Part shown: piece by piece, positions 1 through 7,516 of the stretch
Numbering within the stretch: position 1 is the stretch's first letter
Layout of the letters: the number at the start of each line of letters is the position of its first letter
Origin: an uncultured Eubacteriales bacterium
Lineage (GTDB): Bacteria > Bacillota > Clostridia > Oscillospirales > CAG-272
Direction of reading: 5' to 3'
Assembly (NCBI GenBank): GCA_958352145.1
Contig: CATWNM010000046.1
Location: 1 to 14,509 of the forward strand
Length of the DNA stretch: 14,509 nucleotides
The notes under the pieces: generated by a model
Database searches by the model: none
The model's input: only the letters and a program-made list of their open reading frames with translations
Told to the model about the DNA's origin: nothing
Translations under genes and position numbers: made by a program

Positions 1-631
1 TCTCTCCCGGTAAAAGTGTGAGCGCTTCGTCGTAGCGTTTTGTCAAAACGTTCTTGCCGGAGTATGTGTATGGAGCTTCTATCACCGGATGATAAATCCG
101 GTGAGAAAGGCGTCCATCTTTAAGCGGAATCATCGAGCATGCGGTTCGCAGGGAGTTTGGATCGCAGTCCGAAGCAAAAATCGCCGCGCCGAACTCTTTG
201 TTTTCGCTGAGCGTGCAGCAGGGGATTCCCGTTCGGTCATAGGCGAAGATCCAGGGCTTACCATCTCGAAGCAGTCCCTGCGGAACATGTTCTTTGCAGC
301 CTTCGTTTCCGTTATAGTTGACGCATGGGATCAGATAGCGGGTTGGTGCAAAAGCGGTTTGAACTTCAAAAATATCTTTAAATGTCAACGGGACATTCGC
401 TGTGTTCTCAATTGTACGGTTGATTTGAATTAATCCGTTCCCCAGGTCGGTCAGACGATCGGTTACACGCAGACCGAGGCCGGACGAACGTATCATATCG
501 GCTTCATATACTGCGTCCAACACAATCTCCTGATCGTCTATCTCTATTTTAGCCGGACCGAAGCTCAGCGCTGCGTGCGCCGCGTCTGTGCCAAGAGAAA
601 ATTTTTCGCCGTTTTTCTGTATGTAAAGCAT
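1..631 (-). CDS. Unrecognised protein, N-terminal part (runs off left edge)
   Basis: The minus strand is open for 210 codons from ATG at 631-629 to the window edge, with no stop. AAGGAG at 646-641 lies 9 bases upstream of the start, and a SigA-like promoter lies behind it. The protein begins MLYIQKNGEKFSLGTDAAHA. It is soluble-looking, has no signal peptide, and alternates short hydrophobic strands with turns (for example IQINRTIENTANVPLTFKD), which suggests a beta-sandwich. A Trp/Tyr/Cys-rich stretch around residues 105-150 includes CVNYNGNEGC and DGKPWIFAYDRTGIPCCTLS. The style recalls N-terminal domains of large carbohydrate-active proteins such as six-hairpin-type glycosidases, but I do not recognise the family and the catalytic part would lie outside the window. 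The 114-residue plus-strand frame at 89-433 is its shadow. That it is a real gene is fairly sure; its function is open. Confidence 0.72.
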   Translation of the reverse strand, partial: MLYIQKNGEKFSLGTDAAHAALSFGPAKIEIDDQEIVLDAVYEADMIRSSGLGLRVTDRLTDLGNGLIQINRTIENTANVPLTFKDIFEVQTAFAPTRYLIPCVNYNGNEGCKEHVPQGLLRDGKPWIFAYDRTGIPCCTLSENKEFGAAIFASDCDPNSLRTACSMIPLKDGRLSHRIYHPVIEAPYTYSGKNVLTKRYDEALTLLPGE

Positions 632-660
632 ACTTGAGGTCTCCTTGCCATTTTTCTTTT

Positions 661-689
661 ATCATAGCAAATTTTGACGGCCAACGCAA
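661..689 (-). promoter_or_regulatory. Promoter of the leftmost minus-strand gene
   Basis: Read on the minus strand, TTGCGT (689-684) is followed after 17 bases by TATGAT (666-661). Transcription would start near 654, about 23 bases before the ATG at 631. The -35 box lies only 6 bases from the -35 box of the divergent topB promoter. Confidence 0.45.
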
Positions 690-695
690 TAATTA

Positions 696-724
696 TTGAA
701 TTTATGTATCATTTATGGTATAAT
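696..724 (+). promoter_or_regulatory. topB promoter
   Basis: TTGAAT (696-701), a 17-base spacer and a perfect TATAAT (719-724) preceded by TATGG. Predicted start near 731, giving a leader of about 30 bases before the ATG at 761. This also argues against any upstream start codon at 674, which would precede the promoter. Confidence 0.6.
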
Positions 725-760
725 TTCCGTAAATTTATTCACAGAAGGGGAATAGCCGAT

Positions 761-2860
761 ATGAAACTAATTATTGCTGAAAAACCGAGCTTGGCGCGCA
801 ATATTGCGTCCGCGATCGGCAATATGCAGAAACGAAACGGTTATTTTGAGGGCGGCGGATATCTTGTCAGTTGGGCGTTCGGACACCTTTTTTCCCTTTG
901 TGATATTGAGGATTATCTGGAAAATCCGCCTGTGGACGGGAAGTGGACGATAAAAAATTTGCCTTGCTTCCCGGAAACGTTTCGCTTTGCGCTACGCCGC
1001 GGAGCGGATAGGCAGGCGGACACGGGAGTTGAGCGTCAGTTTTCTCTGCTGCGCGCGCTTTGCAACCGCTCAGACGTTGATACGATTGTCAACGCGGGCG
1101 ACGCGGACCGCGAGGGAGAGATTATTGTGCGTCTGTGTGTGCAGCATGCGCTGGAGGGACAAAAACGGCTTGTTCGTCTCTGGCTGCCGGATCAGACGCC
1201 TGAAACTGTGCGCGCCGCATTGTCTGAGATGAGGGATGAGACAGAATATGACCGCCTTGCAGCGGAGGGGTTTGCGCGCACGTATATTGATTGGCTTTAC
1301 GGCGTAAATCTGACTCGGTATGCGACGCTGAAAACCGGAACGCTGCTCCGTGTCGGCCGGGTTATCGTGCCGATCGTCAAAGCAGTCTATGACCGGGATT
1401 TGGCGATTCGCAATTTTGTGCCTGAAACTTACTTTGCGCCGCGAAGTGCGGAAGAAACGAAGGGCGCAGTGGTCGAATTGACCAGCAAGCAGAAATTTTC
1501 AAAAAATGAACGTACGCGCGCCGAAGCGCTCTGCGCCGCATACAATGCGGCGGGGGCGACAGTTACGTCTGTCCGGCGCAAGAAAGACGAACTTATGCCA
1601 GGAAAGCTTTATTCCTTGTCCAAGCTTCAAAATGTACTGGGCAAAAAGTATAAAATGTCTATGGGAGAAAGCTTGGAGATTGTACAGAACTTGTACGAAC
1701 GCGGCTTCCTGACTTATCCCAGAACCAATTCGGAATACTTAGCGGATGCTGAACAGGAGAAAATCAAAAAAATTATTGAGAATGTCCGAGCGATCGGCTA
1801 TCCGGTGGAATTTAAGTATAAAAAATCCATATTTGATGATTCTAAAATAGAATCACATTCGGCGTTGACGCCGACCTATAAAATTCCGGCGAAAAGCGAC
1901 CTTTCAGAAACGGAGATGCGGGTGTATTCCACGGTATTCCGCCGTTTTGTCGCCGTATTTTGCGCCGAGGTCTGCCGCGCGGAAAAAACGGAGATCCGGA
2001 TTGCCGTTGGAGAATTTGAAGAGTTCACGCTTAAAGGTACGGTGATTGTGGAGCCGGGATGGACAAAATATGATGATTATGCGCCGAAAGACAAATTGCT
2101 CCCTCCGTTTGTAAAGGGAGATACGGTCAATATTTGCTTTATGCCCGCTGAAAAAGAAACGACGCCGCCAAAGCATTATACGATTGAAACGCTGAACAAT
2201 TATCTAAAGAATCCTTTTCGTGAAGAAAAAGCGGCGGCGAAGGAAAATGAATCGGAAAGCGACGAAGAGGAGTACCGTGCGATTTTCGAGGGACTTGAGC
2301 TTGGCACCGAGGCGACCCGTACCGGGATCATCGATAATGCGCGCAAAAGCGGCTATATAGAATTAAAAAAAGATGTGTACAGAATTTTGCCCGGCGGGGA
2401 ATTTTTGATCGTCTCGCTGGAACAAATGGGCATTTCCATGGATAAATATAAGACAAGCGAGCTTGGGCGCGCGCTAAAAAAGATTTACCGGGGCGAGATG
2501 GATATCAGCGGCGGCGTGCGTCTGGCTGAAGAGGAAATCCGCGAAGTGTTTTTTCGGCCGCAGTCTTCTCCTGAGGAGGATACTGACGATGGTTTTTTAG
2601 GCGACGACGTATGCGCCTGTCCATTTTGCGGCGGCCGCATTCGGCGGACGAAATTCGGATATGGATGCAGCAATTACAAAGAAGGATGCCAATTTACGAT
2701 AAATCGTGTGATCTGTGGCCGTGTGATTTCAAAATCGAATGTGCGGCTGCTTTTGACGGATGGAAAAACGTCAAAGATTCGGGGATTCATTTCAAAAAAC
2801 GGGAAACGCTTTGACGCTGCGCTTCGCTTGGAAGGAACGGATGTAAAATTTGATTTTTGA
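761..2860 (+). CDS. topB: DNA topoisomerase III (type IA)
   Basis: 699-residue type IA topoisomerase, which cleaves and passes single DNA strands to decatenate and relax DNA. It opens with the Toprim domain (MKLIIAEKPSLARNIA; acidic metal motif DADREGE at 114-120). The catalytic tyrosine is Tyr319 in GFLTYPRTNSEYL, followed by HSALTPT (366-372) and the family motif GTEATRTGIIDNA (515-527). A C-terminal zinc-ribbon has Cys at 618, 620, 623, 636 and 643, and a topoisomerase C-terminal repeat (GFISKNGKRFDAALRL) ends the protein. The motif usually reading GRVQTPTL is GRVIVPIV here (199-206). The start at 761 is chosen for GAAGGGGAA just upstream and because the family begins with MKLIIAEKPS; the frame extends to 674 but that would precede the promoter. 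No conjugative-element genes flank it, so it looks chromosomal. It is followed after 38 bases by the HD gene. Confidence 0.95.
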   Translation: MKLIIAEKPSLARNIASAIGNMQKRNGYFEGGGYLVSWAFGHLFSLCDIEDYLENPPVDGKWTIKNLPCFPETFRFALRRGADRQADTGVERQFSLLRALCNRSDVDTIVNAGDADREGEIIVRLCVQHALEGQKRLVRLWLPDQTPETVRAALSEMRDETEYDRLAAEGFARTYIDWLYGVNLTRYATLKTGTLLRVGRVIVPIVKAVYDRDLAIRNFVPETYFAPRSAEETKGAVVELTSKQKFSKNERTRAEALCAAYNAAGATVTSVRRKKDELMPGKLYSLSKLQNVLGKKYKMSMGESLEIVQNLYERGFLTYPRTNSEYLADAEQEKIKKIIENVRAIGYPVEFKYKKSIFDDSKIESHSALTPTYKIPAKSDLSETEMRVYSTVFRRFVAVFCAEVCRAEKTEIRIAVGEFEEFTLKGTVIVEPGWTKYDDYAPKDKLLPPFVKGDTVNICFMPAEKETTPPKHYTIETLNNYLKNPFREEKAAAKENESESDEEEYRAIFEGLELGTEATRTGIIDNARKSGYIELKKDVYRILPGGEFLIVSLEQMGISMDKYKTSELGRALKKIYRGEMDISGGVRLAEEEIREVFFRPQSSPEEDTDDGFLGDDVCACPFCGGRIRRTKFGYGCSNYKEGCQFTINRVICGRVISKSNVRLLLTDGKTSKIRGFISKNGKRFDAALRLEGTDVKFDF

Positions 2861-2866
2861 ATGACG

Positions 2867-2882
2867 GCGAGAGCGATCTCGC
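2867..2882 (+). promoter_or_regulatory. Intercistronic GNRA hairpin
   Basis: A perfect 6-bp stem GCGAGA/TCTCGC closed by a GCGA (GNRA-type) tetraloop sits between the topB stop (2858-2860) and the Shine-Dalgarno AGGAG (2888-2892) of the HD gene. No T-run follows, so it is not an intrinsic terminator. It could stabilise an mRNA end or affect translation of the downstream gene; that role is inference. Confidence 0.45.
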
Positions 2883-2898
2883 AGCTTAGGAGAAGAAT

Positions 2899-3558
2899 AT
2901 GGTGACTTATGAGAGTATCCGCGGCAATACGTCGGTAAAAACATATATTGAAGCGGCGGACGGCACACTGCGTGCGCTCGGTTATACGGAGCATAGTTTT
3001 GCGCATGTGACGCGGGTGGCGGAGACAGCCGGCTTTTTGCTGGACAGACTTGGCTATGGCCCACGCATGGCTGAGCTTGCGCGGATCGCCGGCTATCTAC
3101 ATGATGTGGGCAATTTGGTCAATCGGGTCGATCATTCGCAGAGCGGCGCGGTTATGGCGTTCCGTATTCTGGATAACGAGGGCATGGCGCCTGATGAAAT
3201 TGCCGTGGTGGTTTCGGCAATCGGCAATCATGACGAGGGAACCGGCGCACCGGTAAATCCGGTTGCGGCCGCGCTGATCTTAGCCGATAAAAGCGATGTG
3301 CGGCGTTCTCGCGTACGCAATTCAGATCACGCCTCCTTTGATATTCACGATCGGGTCAATTATTCGGTGCACGCGACAAATCTGGAATTGGATACCGTCA
3401 AAAAAACACTGACGCTTCGTTTGAAGATTGATACGGCCTATGGCTCGGTAATGGATTTTTTTGAAATTTTTTTGACGCGTATGACGATGTGCAAAAACGC
3501 TGCACAGACATTGGGGCTTGCGTTCGGATTGGTTATCAATGGACAACCGGTGTTATGA
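2899..3558 (+). CDS. HD-domain metal-dependent phosphohydrolase
   Basis: 219-residue cytoplasmic protein of the HD superfamily. Candidate metal ligands are His36 (EHSFAH, 31-36), the His68-Asp69 pair in GYLHDVGN, His79 (VDHSQSG), His111-Asp112 (IGNHDEG) and Asp130 (LADKSD). The order H...HD...H...H...D is that of HD phosphohydrolases, which act on phosphomonoesters or nucleotides; the substrate cannot be read from the sequence. The C-terminal third (about 145-219) is beta-rich and lacks a recognised motif. The start is set by AGGAG (2888-2892) six bases before the ATG. It probably shares a transcript with topB, a pairing without an obvious functional explanation. A YqeK-type or dinucleotide hydrolase is possible but not supported by a specific motif. 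Confidence 0.88.
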   Translation: MVTYESIRGNTSVKTYIEAADGTLRALGYTEHSFAHVTRVAETAGFLLDRLGYGPRMAELARIAGYLHDVGNLVNRVDHSQSGAVMAFRILDNEGMAPDEIAVVVSAIGNHDEGTGAPVNPVAAALILADKSDVRRSRVRNSDHASFDIHDRVNYSVHATNLELDTVKKTLTLRLKIDTAYGSVMDFFEIFLTRMTMCKNAAQTLGLAFGLVINGQPVL

Positions 3559-3647
3559 GTATTTTAGAAAAACGATTTTTTACAATTAAAATATCAAGAA
3601 TAAATATTCGGACAATATTCTCGTTTATTTTTACTATTGCTGAATGA
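3555..3647 (+). CDS. Possible 30-codon ORF overlapping the HD gene stop
   Basis: An ATG overlaps the HD gene's stop codon (ATGA at 3555-3558) and opens a 30-codon frame, MSILEKRFFTIKISRINIRT followed by IFSFIFTIAE, ending in TGA at 3645-3647. The overlap would allow translational coupling. The peptide is basic with a hydrophobic C-terminus, and its style resembles the first residues of membrane sensor kinases, so it could be a remnant of such a gene. It has no Shine-Dalgarno of its own and lies in AT-rich DNA, so chance is a serious alternative. Confidence 0.15.
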   Translation: MSILEKRFFTIKISRINIRTIFSFIFTIAE

Positions 3648-3672
3648 CGCTGGTTGTGCTATCATGTATACT
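3644..3672 (+). promoter_or_regulatory. Putative promoter of Na/Pi transporter operon
   Basis: ATGACG (3644-3649), 17-base spacer, TATACT (3667-3672), followed by a leader of about 65 bases to the ATG at 3743. The -35 box matches consensus at only four positions. Upstream, the 7-mer AATATTC occurs twice exactly 11 bases apart (3603-3609 and 3614-3620), a helical-turn spacing that could mark an activator site. Confidence 0.4.
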
Positions 3673-3742
3673 GGTTTGGAATAAGCTTTTTTGTTTTCCA
3701 TCGCTATGGGACATAAAATTACCGGATATTTAAGGAGAAGCT

Positions 3743-5500
3743 ATGAGCATTTTTAATGTGTTTACCCTGCTCGGCGGACTGGCTATGTTCCTGTTTGGCA
3801 TGAAAGTAATGGGGGATGCGCTGGAAAAGCGTGCGGGCAAACAATTAAAAAATATACTCGCAAAGCTTACCGCCAGCACGTTTAAAGGTTTTTTGCTTGG
3901 ACTTGGGGTTACAGCTGTGATTCAATCGTCTTCTGCGACTACGGTTATGGTCGTGGGATTCGTCAATTCCGGCGTGATGAGCCTGCATCAGGCTACGGGC
4001 GTGATTATGGGCGCAAATCTGGGGACGTCGGTGACTGCATGGCTGCTCAGTCTAACCGGTATTCAGGGCGGCCCATGGTATATAAATATTTTCAAACCTT
4101 CGGCGTTTGCACCACTTCTTGCGTTTGCCGGAATCATATTATATATGTTCCAGAAAAACAACAAACGCAGGGATGTGGGGCTGATTTTACTGGGGTTTGC
4201 CGTTTTGATGGCCGGTATGGAGACGATGTCGGCTGCGGTGGATCCGCTTTCCGAGTCTCCCGCTTTTCAAAGTGTTCTTACGGCGTTTTCCAATCCGCTG
4301 CTTGGCATCCTGGTCGGCACGGTTTTTACCGCTGTGATTCAGTCCTCATCCGCTTCAGTGGGGATTTTGCAGGCGCTTGCTCTGACTGGAGTTGTCACGT
4401 ATGAGGTAGCGATCCCGATTATTGTTGGTCAGAATATCGGTACCTGCGTCAGCGCGATGATTTCTTCAATAGGGGCAAATAAAAATGCGCGGCGCGCGTC
4501 TTTTGTACATCTATATTTCAATTTGATTGGCGCCATGGTTGTCATGTCGGTGTTTTACGGTTTGGATGCGATCTTCGATTTTCATTTTCCGGCGTATATT
4601 ACGCCGCTTGGCATTGCGGTGGTGCATACGGTGTTTAAAATTTTTGCACTTGCAATTCTTATGCCGTGTTCTAGACTACTTGAAAGACTGGCCGTTCTCA
4701 CTGTGCCGGACGGCAAAGATGAAGCAGAAAAAAAACAACTTTTGGATGATCGTTTGCTTGGTACGCCTACGGTTGCGATCGAGCGTGCGCGCAAGGTAGC
4801 GGTTGATATGGCGCTGTTGTCTGTCGATACGCTTCGCCGTGCTATTAGTTTGTTAAGCAGCTACAGCGACAAAGAGGCGATTGGCATTGCCGAGGGCGAA
4901 GACCGTGTGGATAAATACGAGGATGCGCTGGGGACTTATCTTGTCAAAATCAGTGCTTGTCCGCTGACCGAGCAGGATAGCCATGAAGTAACTAAGCTTT
5001 TGCATATAATTGGTGATTTTGAGCGAATTTCAGATCATGCGGTCAATATTTCAGAATCAGCGCAGGAGATGTTTGACAAAAAGCTGGAGTTTTCCGAAAA
5101 TGCAAAAAATGAGCTTTCTGTGATGATTTCGGCTGTGGATGAAATATTGGATTCTGCCCTCAAGGCGTTTTGCGACGAAGATCTGGATGTTGCTTTCCGT
5201 GTGGAGCCGCTTGAAGAAGTCATCGACACATTGAACAGCAGGCTGAAAAAGCGCCATGTCGCACGGCTGCAGAAAGGCGAATGTACGATTGAACTCGGTT
5301 TTGTTTTGTCGGATCTTTTGACCAATCTTGAACGCGTTTCGGATCACTGTTCCAATATAGCCGGATGTGTAATTGAAATTGAACATGATACGCTGGACAT
5401 GCATGAATATATGGAAAAGCTCAAAAGCGAAGGAAATCCTCGGTACACCTCTTGTTATGAAGCCTATAGGGCAAAATATATATTGCCGGCTAAAGGGTAA
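3743..5500 (+). CDS. Na+/phosphate cotransporter (NptA/PNaS type) with PhoU-like domain
   Basis: 585-residue membrane protein. Residues 1 to about 315 hold the transporter, with roughly 8-9 hydrophobic segments and the family's inverted duplicate motifs GVTAVIQSSSATT (55-67) and VFTAVIQSSSASV (194-206). The QSSS signatures line the Na+/phosphate path in SLC34-like carriers. GANLGTSV (90-97) and GQNIGTCV (229-236) are the matching second half-motifs. From about 345 the protein is a cytoplasmic PhoU-like helical bundle with the two metal-site motifs ERISDHAVNI (427-436) and ERVSDHCSNI (530-539). The family imports phosphate in symport with Na+, and PhoU domains are thought to sense or gate it. 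TAAGGAG at 3731-3737 fixes the start. The SDR gene begins 9 bases after its stop, so the two share an operon. Confidence 0.95.
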   Translation: MSIFNVFTLLGGLAMFLFGMKVMGDALEKRAGKQLKNILAKLTASTFKGFLLGLGVTAVIQSSSATTVMVVGFVNSGVMSLHQATGVIMGANLGTSVTAWLLSLTGIQGGPWYINIFKPSAFAPLLAFAGIILYMFQKNNKRRDVGLILLGFAVLMAGMETMSAAVDPLSESPAFQSVLTAFSNPLLGILVGTVFTAVIQSSSASVGILQALALTGVVTYEVAIPIIVGQNIGTCVSAMISSIGANKNARRASFVHLYFNLIGAMVVMSVFYGLDAIFDFHFPAYITPLGIAVVHTVFKIFALAILMPCSRLLERLAVLTVPDGKDEAEKKQLLDDRLLGTPTVAIERARKVAVDMALLSVDTLRRAISLLSSYSDKEAIGIAEGEDRVDKYEDALGTYLVKISACPLTEQDSHEVTKLLHIIGDFERISDHAVNISESAQEMFDKKLEFSENAKNELSVMISAVDEILDSALKAFCDEDLDVAFRVEPLEEVIDTLNSRLKKRHVARLQKGECTIELGFVLSDLLTNLERVSDHCSNIAGCVIEIEHDTLDMHEYMEKLKSEGNPRYTSCYEAYRAKYILPAKG

Positions 5501-5509
5501 GGCGGTATT

Positions 5510-6205
5510 ATGGGGAAAAAAGTATTGATTTCCGGCGCGTCGCGCGGCATTGGTTATGCGGCTGCGGCTGCATTTGCGGCAAATGGCTATTCAGTCACGG
5601 CGCTCTGGCATACAGCGCCGGAATGTTTAGAACTGCCATGCGCAGGTATTTGTCCTGTGCGCTGCGATGTGTCCAATTCGGCATCGGTCGAACGGCTGTT
5701 TGAACAGGTCGGCGATGTGGATGTTTTGATTAATAATGCCGCGATTTCAAAGAGCGTTTTGTTTACAGACATTACCGAGGCACAGTGGGATGAAATGCTC
5801 AATGTGGATTTAAAATCGGTATTTTTGATGACCAAAGCGTTTCTGCCTGGTATGATTCGGAAAAAGAACGGCAAAATCATTAATATTTCCTCAATTTTTG
5901 GCGTGGTTGGCGGGGCTTGCGAGGTACATTATTCTGCGGCCAAGGCAGGAGTTATTGGGCTGACAAAAGCGCTTGCAAAAGAGGTTGGCCCGTCAGGCAT
6001 ACAGGTTAACTGTATTGCGCCCGGCGTTATTGATACGCGGATGAATGCGGGACTGTCGGAGCCGGATATGGCGGCGCTCCGGGAGCAAACGCCGCTTGGC
6101 CGTCTCGGTACGCCGGAGGATGTTGCGCGCCTTGCGCTGTTTTTAGCCGAGGATTCGTTTATTACCGGCGAGGTCATTCATACAGGCGGCGGATTTTTAC
6201 GGTAA
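5510..6205 (+). CDS. SDR-family NAD(P)H reductase, possible EF-P 5-aminopentanone reductase (YmfI-like)
   Basis: 231-residue classical short-chain dehydrogenase/reductase. It has the nucleotide-binding glycine motif SGASRGIG (8-15), the NNAAIS strand motif (75-80), catalytic Asn98, Ser128 (INISS), and Tyr141/Lys145 (YSAAK). The C-terminal ITGEVIHTGGGF (218-229) matches FabG-like enzymes. The run CEVHYSAAKAGVIGLTKALA and the segment GVIDTRMNAGLSEPDMAALR resemble clostridial proteins annotated as elongation factor P 5-aminopentanone reductase (B. subtilis YmfI), which reduces the modified lysine on EF-P. That specific assignment is from memory of family sequences and is tentative; a generic FabG-like ketoreductase is the alternative. 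There is no standalone fatty-acid cluster here, which mildly favours the non-FabG role. The gene is co-transcribed with the phosphate transporter; its weak GGCGG site overlaps the transporter stop. Confidence 0.9.
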   Translation: MGKKVLISGASRGIGYAAAAAFAANGYSVTALWHTAPECLELPCAGICPVRCDVSNSASVERLFEQVGDVDVLINNAAISKSVLFTDITEAQWDEMLNVDLKSVFLMTKAFLPGMIRKKNGKIINISSIFGVVGGACEVHYSAAKAGVIGLTKALAKEVGPSGIQVNCIAPGVIDTRMNAGLSEPDMAALREQTPLGRLGTPEDVARLALFLAEDSFITGEVIHTGGGFLR

Positions 6206-6266
6206 AAACTGACGGTTTCAGTATTTATCAGGCTGCGAAAAAATAGAAAAGATATTTGGACAAAAA

Positions 6267-6305
6267 TGCGCATAAAGCGCGGACACGTGCCGCGCTTTAT
6301 GCACA
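6267..6305 (-). terminator. Second terminator for the oxidoreductase transcript
   Basis: A 16-bp stem with a single C-A mismatch (6267-6282 with 6290-6305) and a 7-base loop. Read on the minus strand it is followed by TTTTT (6266-6262), so it can terminate leftward transcription. Read on the plus strand no T-run follows, so it would not end the SDR operon. Confidence 0.55.
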
Positions 6306-6390
6306 TGATCGCCTGTCCCGGATTGTGCATTTTCCGCTGGCAAATCAGATGTCTTTTGGCAAACTCATAATTTATATCAGATCGAATATA

Positions 6391-6433
6391 AAAACCATCC
6401 CGCAAAACGTATATCGTCTTTCGGGATGGTTTT
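6391..6433. terminator. Bidirectional intrinsic terminator between convergent genes
   Basis: AAAACCATCCCG (6391-6402) pairs with CGGGATGGTTTT (6422-6433). The inner ACG/CGT pair further closes the 19-base loop. T-runs follow the stem on both strands (6430-6434 on plus; the complement of 6390-6394 on minus). It ends both the phosphate/SDR operon and the converging oxidoreductase gene, whose stop lies 38 bases away. Confidence 0.75.
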
Positions 6434-6470
6434 TATGTAGTGCTGATATATTTCTGTTTTTTCGCGCAGA

Positions 6471-7454
6471 TTATTTCACATGAAGAACGACTTTACCGAC
6501 GTTTTCACCGCGTTCTAGAATTGCATGCGCTGCTTCCGCTTGGGTGATTGGCAGAACTTTATAAATGGTGGGCATAATTTCACCGGTTTCAATTTTCGGC
6601 CAAATGTTTTTAACAAGAGAGGCAAGCAGTTTTGCTTTGAATGCAGGGGCTTTGGAGCGCAGTGTACTGCCGATCAAACGCACGTTCAGCACATAGAGCT
6701 TTTTCAGGTCGACTTGCGTAATATCGCCGGCCAGTGTTGCAATCATGATCCAACGTCCGCCATAACGCATATACTGCAGGCATTTTCCTTGGATTTCACC
6801 GCCGAGACAGTCAATAGCGACATCTACCGGATGTCCCATGTCCCGTTGTTCCTCCAGCACTTTTAAAATATCGGTCTTTTTCGAATTGACGATAATGTCC
6901 GCGCCGAGGTGTTTGATAGAATTTGCGGCTTCGTCGGTGATAACTGTAGTGATTATGCGCGCGCCGAACGCTTTTGCCATAGGAATGATTACGCTTGCCA
7001 GTCCGCTTGCGCCCGCATGCATCAAAAGCGTATCTCCGGCTTTAAGGCCGCCTTCGATAAATAGATTCAGATACGCGGTGGCAAACGCTTCGGGTATTGC
7101 TGAAGCTTGCTCAAACGAGCAGTTTTTGGGGATGGGCATCAGCATGTCATATTTTACGGCTGCATATTCGGCATAGCCGCCGCCGCCAAGCAGCGCGCAG
7201 ACCTTGTCTCCGATTTTCCAATCGGACTGTTTGCGCGCTTCCGCGCCCATTTCGGTAATGACGCCTGCAATCTCAAGCCCCATCCATTCAGGGCATCCGG
7301 GCGGGGGTGGATAGTCGCCTGCACGCTGCATAAGATCGGCGCGATTCAGCGCCGCGGCATGAATTTCTACCAGAACCTCATCGTCTTTGATTTGTGGGTC
7401 CGGTACGTCGCTCCAGATCAGTGAGCGGTCATTTTGTACTAAAACTGCTTTCAT
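6471..7454 (-). CDS. PIG3-type NAD(P)H quinone oxidoreductase (zinc-independent MDR)
   Basis: 327-residue medium-chain dehydrogenase/reductase of the quinone oxidoreductase class, cytoplasmic, expected to reduce quinones or reactive enones with NADPH. The N-terminus MKAVLVQNDRSLIWSDVPDP, the motif AAALNRADLMQRAGDYPPPP (33-52) and WMGLEIAGVI (57-66) are typical of the TP53I3/PIG3 group. The nucleotide-binding motif is HAGASGLAS (146-154), an AxxGxxA form compatible with NADPH. VDVAIDCLGG (210-219) and GSTLRSK (262-268) follow. The zinc-binding cysteines of alcohol dehydrogenases are absent, as expected. AAGGAGG (7472-7466) precedes the ATG by 11 bases. It is monocistronic, with a perfect promoter upstream and two terminators downstream. 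The AraC gene lies 328 bases upstream on the same strand, but the gap and separate promoter argue against co-transcription. Confidence 0.94.
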   Translation of the reverse strand: MKAVLVQNDRSLIWSDVPDPQIKDDEVLVEIHAAALNRADLMQRAGDYPPPPGCPEWMGLEIAGVITEMGAEARKQSDWKIGDKVCALLGGGGYAEYAAVKYDMLMPIPKNCSFEQASAIPEAFATAYLNLFIEGGLKAGDTLLMHAGASGLASVIIPMAKAFGARIITTVITDEAANSIKHLGADIIVNSKKTDILKVLEEQRDMGHPVDVAIDCLGGEIQGKCLQYMRYGGRWIMIATLAGDITQVDLKKLYVLNVRLIGSTLRSKAPAFKAKLLASLVKNIWPKIETGEIMPTIYKVLPITQAEAAHAILERGENVGKVVLHVK

Positions 7455-7516
7455 CGGTTTGGCATCCTCCTTAGAATCTATTCAAAGTAATCGCAGAAAA
7501 TATTTGCTTGCCTTTG

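Noticed and set aside
89..433. 114-residue plus-strand frame
   Set aside because: It is antisense to the well-supported minus-strand gene at 1-631, has no ribosome binding site, and its composition is not protein-like.
674..760. Upstream extension of topB
   Set aside because: It would begin before the topB promoter, lacks a ribosome binding site, and the family N-terminus MKLIIAEKPS starts at 761.
761..2860. topB as a marker of an integrative conjugative element
   Set aside because: No relaxase, type IV secretion, integrase or attachment-site sequence is visible in the window.
6206..6240. Terminator directly after the SDR gene (ACTGA/TCAGT)
   Set aside because: The stem is only about 5 bp with no T-run; the stronger bidirectional terminator at 6391-6433 serves better.
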